From the NCBI GenBank assembly GCA_002472565.1, contig DKSK01000006.1, forward strand, positions 1 through 29,842: 29,842 nt of DNA, in the 5' to 3' direction. Origin of the DNA: Bacteroidales bacterium UBA7258 (GTDB taxonomy: Bacteria > Bacteroidota > Bacteroidia > Bacteroidales > UBA932). Numbering within the stretch: the stretch's first letter is position 1; every line of letters starts with the position of its first letter. Shown here in pieces: positions 23,585 to 29,842 of this stretch. The translations under genes were made by a program, and so were the position numbers. Under the pieces are notes generated by a model that saw only the letters and a program-made list of their open reading frames with translations, was not told the DNA's origin and searched no databases.

Positions 23585-26044
23585 ATGAAGAAACTGGACA
23601 GATTCATATTGATGTCGTTCGTGGGACCGTTTTTCGGAATCCTCGTAATCGTCATCTTCATATTCATGCTCCAGTTCCTCTGGGTCTACATTGACGACCT
23701 GGTAGGCAAGGGCCTCGGGTTCAAGGTGATAATCGAGTTCATGGGCTGGGGTTCATGCACCATGCTGCCGATCTCCCTCCCTCTCGCAACCCTTCTGGCT
23801 TCGGCCCTTACGATCGGCTTTATGTCCGAAAATTCGGAGCTCATAGCCATGAAGGCGTCAGGAATTTCGCTGGCGAGGGTGATGGCTCCGCTGACCGTGG
23901 CGGCGGCCGTCATAACCATAGGCGCCTTCTTCACCTTGAACAACCTCGTTCCTCTTGCATACAACGAGATCTTCACCCTCCGAGATGACATCGGGAAGAC
24001 GAAATCGGAAATCAATATCCCGACCGGAACCTTCTACGACGGCATCGACGGCTATATTCTTCATGTCCGGTCCCGCGACAAAAAGTCCGGGATGATGTAC
24101 GATGTAATGGTCTATGACCATACCGGCGACAAGGGCAACACCAGCCTCACCCTCGCCGACTCCGCCCTCATGAAGATGAGCAAGGCCAAGGACTACCTCA
24201 CCTTCGACCTTTATTCCGGAATCAATTACGTGGAGGACAACACCATGGCCTACATGGACACGAACCTCACTCTGAACCGGACCGATTTCGAGAAACAGAG
24301 CCTCATCATCCCCCTGAAGAACTACTCTTTCCAGAAGTCATCCTCCAACAGGTTCAGCGAGCAGTCCAAAGCCATGTCTCTGTCGAAATTGAGCCACGGC
24401 AAGGATTCCCTGACAAACAGGCTTGACTCCACCATCTCGGTTCAGGAAAAAATGATCGTAGAGGCTCAGGCCGTCAATTACAGGACGCAGCTGGACACGG
24501 CTTTCACCCTCGACGGACGCAGCCTCATGGATTATTCTTCATTGAAATGGAGGAACACCGGAGATGAAGTCAGAGGCATCCAGAACGCAATGGCGATGGC
24601 GGAAGAAATGGAGCAAAGGATGGAACAATATCAGGATGAACAAGAGGAAGACGCCTGGCTGCTGAGGAGGGTCAATTCTGAAATCTTCGGAAAATTCGCC
24701 AAGGCCTTCGCCTGCTTCATCCTTTTTCTCATAGGCGCCCCTCTCGGAGCCACGATCGACAAAAAGGCCGGAGTCGGCTCGGCGGCCATCATCGCCGTCC
24801 TCTTCTTTGTTCTCTACTGGGTAGTGGACATCACGGGCACGAAACTGGCGAACGACGGAGCCATGACCGCGGCCGAGGGAATCTTCCTCTCCACAGTCGT
24901 CCTCTTGCCGATAGGCATCATATTGACCAACAGGGCCATACATGACAAGTCCATCATCAACACCAGCAAATTCAAGACTGGCTGGAAACAGTTAACATTC
25001 AAAATCAAGAGCATGTTCAGCAAGACAAGGATAGTTTATTTCGGAACACCGGAGTTTGCAGTTGCTCCGCTCAAGGCACTCGTCGAGGGCGGATATGACG
25101 TGGTCGGAGTCGTTACAGTGGCGGACAAGCCTATAGGACGCGGACAGAAAGTCGGCGAAAGCGCCGTCAAGAGATATGCAGTTTCCAAGGGAATTCCTGT
25201 TCTCCAGCCTCTGAAGCTGAAAGATCCGGCTTTCCTTTCCAGCCTTGCCGCCCTGAAGGGAGACCTCTTCGTGGTCGTGGCCTTTAGGATGCTGCCTGAG
25301 GAAGTCTTCACCATGCCGCCGCTCGGGACTTTCAATCTCCATGCGGCCCTTCTACCTCAGTATCGCGGCGCCGCCCCGATCAACTGGGCCCTGATCAACG
25401 GAGAGAGAATGAGTGGAGTGACTACCTTCATGATAGACAAGAACATAGATACCGGCGGCATCATCCTGCGCCAGGAATGCAGGATATCGGATACCGACAC
25501 GGCCGGCGACCTCCATGACAAGTTAATGCCGCTCGGGGCCGACCTGGTTCTCCAGACGACTCAGGGAATCATCGAGAAGACCATAGAAACAAGAGTACAG
25601 AGGAGTTTCATTCAGGGCTCAGAGATTCTCCATCCTGCTCCTAAGCTCACCAAGGAGCTCTGCCATGTGGACTTCAACGCCAGCACCAAAGAGGTCTGCA
25701 ATCTCATCCGCGGCCTGAGCCCTTACCCGGCGGCCTTCACAGAGCTATACCGCGAAGATTCCCAGCCTCCTGTCCAGCTGAAGATTTACCGCGCCGAGAA
25801 GTTCGACCTTCCGGCTTCCCTTTCCGGGACTCCGGCTCCAGGAACCATTCTATCTGACGGGAAGACTTATTTCGCGGTAGCCACCCTTGACGGAGCCGTC
25901 GCCCTGACCGATGTCCAGCTGGCAGGCAAGAAACGCATGGAGATAAAGGCCTTCCTGGCTGGATTCAGGGAGCCTGAGTCGTGGAAAGTCACCAAGGGAA
26001 GCTCTCATTCCGAAATCATGAAGACCCGCCAGAGCGGGGAATGA
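23585..26044 (+). CDS. LptF/LptG permease fused in frame to methionyl-tRNA formyltransferase
   Basis: One uninterrupted 819-codon frame carries two complete proteins. Residues 1-476 are an LptF/LptG (YjgP/YjgQ) permease: helices near 10-36, 55-80 and 98-120, a large periplasmic beta domain, then helices near 374-392, 402-422 and 432-452; it would move lipopolysaccharide out of the inner membrane with LptB. Residues about 477-819 are full-length Fmt: T-R-I-V-Y-F-G-T-P-E-F-A at the start, catalytic Asn584 and His586 (F-N-L-H), L-L-P-Q-Y-R-G-A-A-P, and Asp622 in I-D-T-G-G. The Asn-to-Asp distance of 38 is that of E. coli Fmt. Met477 (ATG at 25013) is exactly where a separate Fmt would begin, so internal initiation is possible. 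An indel hiding a stop is the main alternative. Confidence 0.9.
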   Translation: MKKLDRFILMSFVGPFFGILVIVIFIFMLQFLWVYIDDLVGKGLGFKVIIEFMGWGSCTMLPISLPLATLLASALTIGFMSENSELIAMKASGISLARVMAPLTVAAAVITIGAFFTLNNLVPLAYNEIFTLRDDIGKTKSEINIPTGTFYDGIDGYILHVRSRDKKSGMMYDVMVYDHTGDKGNTSLTLADSALMKMSKAKDYLTFDLYSGINYVEDNTMAYMDTNLTLNRTDFEKQSLIIPLKNYSFQKSSSNRFSEQSKAMSLSKLSHGKDSLTNRLDSTISVQEKMIVEAQAVNYRTQLDTAFTLDGRSLMDYSSLKWRNTGDEVRGIQNAMAMAEEMEQRMEQYQDEQEEDAWLLRRVNSEIFGKFAKAFACFILFLIGAPLGATIDKKAGVGSAAIIAVLFFVLYWVVDITGTKLANDGAMTAAEGIFLSTVVLLPIGIILTNRAIHDKSIINTSKFKTGWKQLTFKIKSMFSKTRIVYFGTPEFAVAPLKALVEGGYDVVGVVTVADKPIGRGQKVGESAVKRYAVSKGIPVLQPLKLKDPAFLSSLAALKGDLFVVVAFRMLPEEVFTMPPLGTFNLHAALLPQYRGAAPINWALINGERMSGVTTFMIDKNIDTGGIILRQECRISDTDTAGDLHDKLMPLGADLVLQTTQGIIEKTIETRVQRSFIQGSEILHPAPKLTKELCHVDFNASTKEVCNLIRGLSPYPAAFTELYREDSQPPVQLKIYRAEKFDLPASLSGTPAPGTILSDGKTYFAVATLDGAVALTDVQLAGKKRMEIKAFLAGFREPESWKVTKGSSHSEIMKTRQSGE

Positions 26045-26045
26045 G

Positions 26046-26729
26046 ATGAAGAGTGCGGTCATAATCTGCAACGGAGCCTTCCCCGAAAGCGAATATCCCC
26101 GCTATCTGATAAGATCGGCAGACCATATCATCTGCTGCGACGGGGCCTTCGAGACCTGGCTCCATGAAGCCCCCTCCATCTTCGGGAAGGACTCAGAGGA
26201 TCAGGCCGTCCGTCTTCCTGATGCGGTTGTCGGAGACATGGACTCGCTACCGGAAGAATACGCGAAGAAATATGGCTCGATAATTCATCATGTAGCCGAG
26301 CAGGACAGCAACGACATGATGAAGGCCTACCGCCATCTGCGGGCGAACTTGCCCGGAATTGAAGAGATCCATTTCATAGGGGCTACAGGCAAGAGAGACG
26401 ACCACACGCTCGGGAACCTGGGTCACCTGATGCAGATAACGAAGGAACTTGCACTCGCCCATGAAGATGTCAATGTCGATATGGTAAGCGACTTCGGCAC
26501 GGCATTCTCGATCACCGACACCTGCGACCTTTATGTAGGAGAAGGGCGGACCGTATCCATAATCAGCCCAGACAACAGTCTTAAAATCACCTCAGCAGGG
26601 CTCCAGTGGCAGACCTCGGGAGTCACCTTCGACAACTGGTGGCCGGCCACGCTCAACAGGGCCACCTCCGACGTCATCCGCCTCACCCTCAGCCATCCTT
26701 CGATGGTCCTCATCTACCTTCCCGCCTAA
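26046..26729 (+). CDS. thiN: Thiamine pyrophosphokinase
   Basis: A 227-residue cytoplasmic enzyme that converts thiamine to thiamine diphosphate with ATP. The catalytic N-terminal domain has C-C-D-G-A near residues 30-34, G-D-M-D-S at 63-67 (Asp64 and Asp66 bind magnesium), E-Q-D-S-N-D-M-M-K-A near 85-94, and G-A-T-G-K-R-D-D-H-T-L-G-N near 116-128. The C-terminal beta domain binds thiamine. The ATG is one base after the stop of the lpt-fmt gene, implying co-translation. After its stop there is an 87-bp gap without a clear terminator. Confidence 0.92.
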   Translation: MKSAVIICNGAFPESEYPRYLIRSADHIICCDGAFETWLHEAPSIFGKDSEDQAVRLPDAVVGDMDSLPEEYAKKYGSIIHHVAEQDSNDMMKAYRHLRANLPGIEEIHFIGATGKRDDHTLGNLGHLMQITKELALAHEDVNVDMVSDFGTAFSITDTCDLYVGEGRTVSIISPDNSLKITSAGLQWQTSGVTFDNWWPATLNRATSDVIRLTLSHPSMVLIYLPA

Positions 26730-26762
26730 GTCTCACCACGTAGGCATTTAAGCGCCCGGCAT

Positions 26763-26792
26763 ATTGAGATAATTATTTTTTTGATATATTTG
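26763..26792 (+). promoter_or_regulatory. Candidate promoter of the Fe-S/aldo-keto reductase pair
   Basis: TATATTTG at 26785-26792 matches TAnnTTTG, with ATTG at 26763-26766 as an imperfect -33 element 18 bp upstream. The ATG at 26817 follows after 24 bp. The region is A/T-rich, in contrast to its surroundings. Confidence 0.5.
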
Positions 26793-26816
26793 AAATCGTA
26801 CAATAACTAACTTTAT

Positions 26817-28409
26817 ATGCTAAGAAAAATCAGGATTGCGGTGGCCTCTGTCATATTCCTGGCGCTGACCGTGATGTTCCTCGATGTATCGGGGACCCTG
26901 CACGCATGGCTAGGCTGGACGGCCAAAATTCAGTTTCTGCCGGCTCTGCTCGCCACTAACTTCGTAGTAGTGGCGGTTCTCGCCGTCATCACCCTGCTTT
27001 TCGGGCGAATCTACTGTTCTGTGATTTGCCCGCTCGGCATCTACCAGGACCTTGTCAGTCATATAGGCAGGAAACGGCGCCTGAAGAAGCACCCTTACTC
27101 CTACACTCCTGAGCACAAGATTCTGCGCTACGCAGTGTTCGCCCTCTTCGTCACCTCCCTCGTGGCAGGAGCCCATGCTCTCGTGGCCCTGGTGGCTCCT
27201 TACAGCGCCTACGGGAGGATTGCGCAGAACCTCTTCGCTCCTGTAGTTGAGTGGATTAACAACCTCATCGCCGCAATCAGCATCCGGGCCGGCTCCTACG
27301 CCGTATATCCGAAAGAAGTCTGGATCAGGAATATTCCGACCTTCGTCATCGCCGTGCTGACCTTCATCTTGGTGACGGTTCTGGCGATAAAGAGCGGAAG
27401 GGAGTATTGCAATTCCTTCTGCCCCGTCGGCACCACTCTGAGCTTTCTGTCCCGCTTTTCGGCCTTCAGGATGATCATAGACCAGGACAAGTGCAAGAAA
27501 TGCCGTGCCTGCGAAAGGCAATGCAAGGCGCATTGCATAGACTTAAAGGGAGGCCAGGTGATTGATTATTCCAGGTGCGTCGATTGCTTCGACTGCATGG
27601 ATAGCTGCAAATTCGACTCCATGCACTACAAATTCGCCTGGGGCGGAAAGTCCTCCGCTGCGAAGGTCGAGGCTGATGAGGCCGCCAAGACTCAGGCCGC
27701 GGAGACCGCCAAGACTCAGGCCAAGGTGGCCGAGGCGAAGCAGGCGGGAGCCGTGAATATGGAAGAGTCCAAGCCTGACGCAGGCCGCAGGGCCTTCCTG
27801 GCCGCCGGAGCCATGGCCGCCACGGCCCTGACCCTCGGAGCGCAGGAGAAGAAAGTGGACGGAGGACTCGCCGTCATCATAGACAAGAAGGTTCCCAAGC
27901 GCGAAGTACCTCTTACCCCCTTCGGCTCCGAAAGTATCAAAGATTTCTACAGCAGATGCACGGCCTGCCAGCTCTGCGTGTCCCAGTGCCCGAACAATGT
28001 GCTCAGGCCATCGACTACCTTAAGGCACCTGATGCAGCCCGAGATGAGCTACGAGAAGGGCTATTGCCGGCCGGAATGCACAATCTGCTCGCAGGTCTGC
28101 CCTGCCGGGGCGATTTTGCCTCTGGAGCCAGAAGAGAAGATAAGCTGGCACATCGGCAAGGCTATCGTGGACAGAAGTCTCTGCGTCGTGGAGACAGATG
28201 GGGTGAGCTGCGGAAATTGCGCCCGCCACTGCCCTGCCGGAGCCATCAGAATGGTCCGCAAAGATAAGGACGACAAGGATTCGCTCAGGATACCTACGGT
28301 CAACGAGGCCCGCTGCATAGGCTGCGGAGCCTGCGAATTCGTCTGCCCTGCAAGGCCGTTCAGCGCCATCCACGTTGAAGGCCTCGAAGTTCACAAAAAA
28401 GATGCATAA
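26817..28409 (+). CDS. NapH/NapG-like fused multi-cluster Fe-S membrane protein
   Basis: A 530-residue protein in three parts. Residues 1 to about 275 are NapH-like: membrane helices near 8-25, 38-62, 98-120 and 170-192, two C-x3-C-P motifs (Cys67/Cys71 and Cys198/Cys202, Fer4_5 type), then two ferredoxin motifs (C-K-K-C-R-A-C and C-V-D-C-F-D-C). Residues about 280-320 are an Ala/Lys/Gln/Glu-rich linker. From Arg324-Arg325 (G-R-R-A-F-L-A-A-G) a hydrophobic stretch resembles a Tat-type signal anchor, followed by a NapG-like domain with further cysteine groups (C-T-A-C-Q-L-C, C-T-I-C-S-Q-V-C, C-G-N-C-A-R-H-C, C-I-G-C-G-A-C). It probably moves electrons from quinol or a cytosolic donor across the membrane to the reductase encoded next. 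No nap nitrate reductase genes are near, so nap symbols are avoided. Confidence 0.82.
   Translation: MLRKIRIAVASVIFLALTVMFLDVSGTLHAWLGWTAKIQFLPALLATNFVVVAVLAVITLLFGRIYCSVICPLGIYQDLVSHIGRKRRLKKHPYSYTPEHKILRYAVFALFVTSLVAGAHALVALVAPYSAYGRIAQNLFAPVVEWINNLIAAISIRAGSYAVYPKEVWIRNIPTFVIAVLTFILVTVLAIKSGREYCNSFCPVGTTLSFLSRFSAFRMIIDQDKCKKCRACERQCKAHCIDLKGGQVIDYSRCVDCFDCMDSCKFDSMHYKFAWGGKSSAAKVEADEAAKTQAAETAKTQAKVAEAKQAGAVNMEESKPDAGRRAFLAAGAMAATALTLGAQEKKVDGGLAVIIDKKVPKREVPLTPFGSESIKDFYSRCTACQLCVSQCPNNVLRPSTTLRHLMQPEMSYEKGYCRPECTICSQVCPAGAILPLEPEEKISWHIGKAIVDRSLCVVETDGVSCGNCARHCPAGAIRMVRKDKDDKDSLRIPTVNEARCIGCGACEFVCPARPFSAIHVEGLEVHKKDA
27682..27722 (+). repeat. Short direct repeat in the linker of the Fe-S fusion protein
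   Basis: The 17-mer CCGCCAAGACTCAGGCC occurs at 27682-27698 and again at 27706-27722, a 24-bp period encoding the repeated peptide A/T-A-K-T-Q-A. Such near-identical codon repeats can slip during replication and vary linker length in steps of eight residues. Confidence 0.7.
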
Positions 28410-28413
28410 GCCC

Positions 28414-29793
28414 ATGGACAAAGAAATTAACAGAAGAGAATTTCTAAAGAAGGCAGGCGCCGGAGCTCTGGCGATAAGCCTTGCTGGTTGCGCGGCCACA
28501 GGCAAGAAGAAAGAGGAAGAAGGCCTGCACTCTGAGATGGCCGGGATCGAGGGGCAGATGCCGCTCCGCGACAACCCCAAGACCGGAGACAAGGTCTCGC
28601 TGCTAGGCTACGGCTGCATGCGCTGGAAGATGAAGGACGACCCGGAAAATCCCGGCAGGCAGATTGTCGACCAGGACAATGTCAACGAGCTGGTTGACTA
28701 TGCCTACAAGCATGGAGTGAACTACTACGACACCTCTCCCGCCTACCTCCAGGGCCAGTCGGAGAAGGCCGCCGGCATAGCCCTGAGCCGCTATCCGAGA
28801 AAGAGCCTCTATATTGCGACGAAGTTGTCCAACTTCATGATAAGCGACCGTGAGGCTACCCTCAAAATGTATCATGATTCTTTCGACCAGCTCCAGACGG
28901 ACTATTTCGACTATTACCTCCTCCATGGCATCGGCATGGGCGGATGGGAAGCCTTCCAGGCAAGGTACGTGGACAACGGCATCATGGATTTCCTCCTCAA
29001 AGAAAGAGAGGCGGGAAGGATCCGCAACCTCGGCTTCTCCTTCCATGGCAACCAGGAGAGCTTCGACAAGTTCCTCGCCTTGCATGACCAGTACCACTGG
29101 GACTTTGTGCAGATCGAAATGAACTATATGGACTGGAAACATGCTGATAACCGCAGGAACGTCAACGCAGACTATCTCTACGCAGAGCTCGACAAGAGGG
29201 AAATTCCTATTACAGTCATGGAGCCTCTGCTCGGTGGGCGTCTTGCCAATCCTCCGGAGAGCGTGGCTAACCAGATGAAGGAAAGGGAGCCTGACAAGAG
29301 CCTGGCTTCATGGGCCTTCCGCTTCGTAGGGACCCACCCGAGAGTCCTCACGGCACTCAGCGGGATGACCAACATGGATGATCTCAAAGATAATCTTGAC
29401 ACCTTCCTGAATTTCAAGCCTCTGACCGATGAGGAACTGGATTTTCTCGAGAGCATGGCGACAATCATCGCCTCTTTCCCTACGGTCAATTGCACCGGAT
29501 GCAGATATTGCATGCCTTGCCCTTACGGAGTGGACATTCCGGCGAATTTCGCGCATTATAATTCGATGGTGAACGGCGGAGTCATTGCCAGAAGCAAGGA
29601 GCAGGAAGATTTCAACAAACTCCGCAGAAAATATCTCATCAGCTACGACAAGGCCGTGGATCCTCTGCGTCAGGGCAGTCATTGCATCGGCTGCGGACAA
29701 TGCATGCCGCATTGCCCTCAGAGCATTCCGATTCCTCGCGAGCTGCACAGAATAGAGGCTTACGTCGAAAAACTCAAACGCCGCAGCCTCTAA
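28414..29793 (+). CDS. Tat-type lipoprotein: aldo/keto reductase with C-terminal 4Fe-4S ferredoxin domain
   Basis: A 459-residue protein. I chose the ATG at 28414, 4 bp after the upstream stop; an in-frame ATG at 28402 would overlap the stop and a TTG at 28375 is less likely. The N-terminus has a twin-arginine motif N-R-R-E-F-L-K-K (Arg7-Arg8), a short hydrophobic segment and a lipobox L-A-G-C with Cys26, so it should be exported folded and lipidated. The aldo/keto reductase barrel (about 65-340) has the full catalytic tetrad Asp106, Tyr111, Lys137 and His171. The tail has two [4Fe-4S] motifs starting at Cys360 (C-T-G-C-R-Y-C-M-P-C-P) and Cys424 (C-I-G-C-G-Q-C-M-P-H-C-P). It is co-transcribed with the Fe-S membrane protein, its probable electron partner. 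The substrate is unknown. Confidence 0.88.
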   Translation: MDKEINRREFLKKAGAGALAISLAGCAATGKKKEEEGLHSEMAGIEGQMPLRDNPKTGDKVSLLGYGCMRWKMKDDPENPGRQIVDQDNVNELVDYAYKHGVNYYDTSPAYLQGQSEKAAGIALSRYPRKSLYIATKLSNFMISDREATLKMYHDSFDQLQTDYFDYYLLHGIGMGGWEAFQARYVDNGIMDFLLKEREAGRIRNLGFSFHGNQESFDKFLALHDQYHWDFVQIEMNYMDWKHADNRRNVNADYLYAELDKREIPITVMEPLLGGRLANPPESVANQMKEREPDKSLASWAFRFVGTHPRVLTALSGMTNMDDLKDNLDTFLNFKPLTDEELDFLESMATIIASFPTVNCTGCRYCMPCPYGVDIPANFAHYNSMVNGGVIARSKEQEDFNKLRRKYLISYDKAVDPLRQGSHCIGCGQCMPHCPQSIPIPRELHRIEAYVEKLKRRSL

Positions 29794-29820
29794 ACGCAGG
29801 TGCATAAACATAGTAGTGGA

Positions 29821-29842
29821 GAGGGTGACCAAAAAGTCAAGT
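29821..29842. repeat. Palindromic repeat, half copy at right end
   Basis: These 22 bases are the reverse complement of bases 12-32 except for one extra base in the A/T run. They form the opening arm (GTGACC, A run, AGTCAA) of a palindrome whose closing arm is seen at the left end. It begins 28 bp after the stop of the last gene, where the complete element could fold as a hairpin and act as a transcription end or be a mobile intergenic repeat. Confidence 0.55.

Noticed and set aside
26817..28409. Calling this gene napH or napG as part of a periplasmic nitrate reductase operon
   Set aside because: No napA, napB, napC, napD or napF gene is nearby; only the general NapH/NapG-type cluster architecture is shared.

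Overview
The window looks like ordinary chromosomal DNA from an anaerobic member of the Bacteroidales. The evidence is a complete rseC-rnfBCDGEA cluster in the order typical of the phylum, several Bacteroidetes-type families (DUF3108, a DUF6913-like protein, the PPC/DUF296 single-domain protein), start codons mostly without a Shine-Dalgarno sequence, and intergenic boxes of the form TAnnTTTG, the -7 element of the Bacteroidetes primary sigma factor. The fairly high G+C content would suit an Alistipes-like or Cryptobacteroides-like lineage, but the genus cannot be fixed by reading. I see no prophage, insertion sequence, CRISPR array or rRNA.

Layout. 48-121: tRNA-Arg(UCU), minus strand. 313-1377: a YbhN/UPF0104 membrane protein, divergent from a plus-strand set at 1426-3965 (PfkB-type sugar/nucleoside kinase, DUF6913-like protein, PopT/DUF368 undecaprenyl-phosphate carrier). 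3989-5814: a minus-strand pair, a PPC-domain protein followed by a DcuB-type C4-dicarboxylate transporter. 5880-7360: two overlapping plus-strand genes of unknown function, one membrane and one secreted, ended by a strong terminator at 7525-7570. 7601-17579: a long co-directional minus-strand block, read from its upstream end as zinc-ribbon coiled-coil protein, dnaB, secreted DUF3108 protein, rseC, rnfB, rnfC, rnfD, rnfG, rnfE, rnfA and two paralogous small outer-membrane beta-barrel proteins. 17843-18520: a DUF975 membrane protein behind the best promoter match in the window. 18540-20841: a minus-strand group (two M23 peptidases, then a MerR-type regulator), divergent from alaS. 20927-26729, plus strand: alaS, a single long gene joining an LptF/LptG permease to methionyl-tRNA formyltransferase, and thiN. 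26817-29793: a NapH/NapG-like multi-cluster iron-sulfur membrane protein and a Tat-type lipoprotein that is an aldo/keto reductase with a ferredoxin tail.

How it fits together. The energy-related part is the Rnf complex (ferredoxin:NAD+ oxidoreductase coupled to an ion gradient), with DcuB for fumarate/succinate exchange, as expected of a fermenting, fumarate-respiring gut Bacteroidales. Envelope genes (PopT, M23 pair, LptF/G, barrels, DUF3108) are interleaved with core information genes (dnaB, alaS, fmt).

The most unusual items are the in-frame LptF/G-Fmt fusion, the last two genes (a candidate electron-transfer system that appears to put a ferredoxin module and an Fe-S aldo/keto reductase outside the cytoplasmic membrane), and a palindromic sequence whose halves lie at the two extreme ends of the window, facing each other, which suggests that a dispersed repeat bounds it. 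All calls come from reading the sequence; no database search was done.
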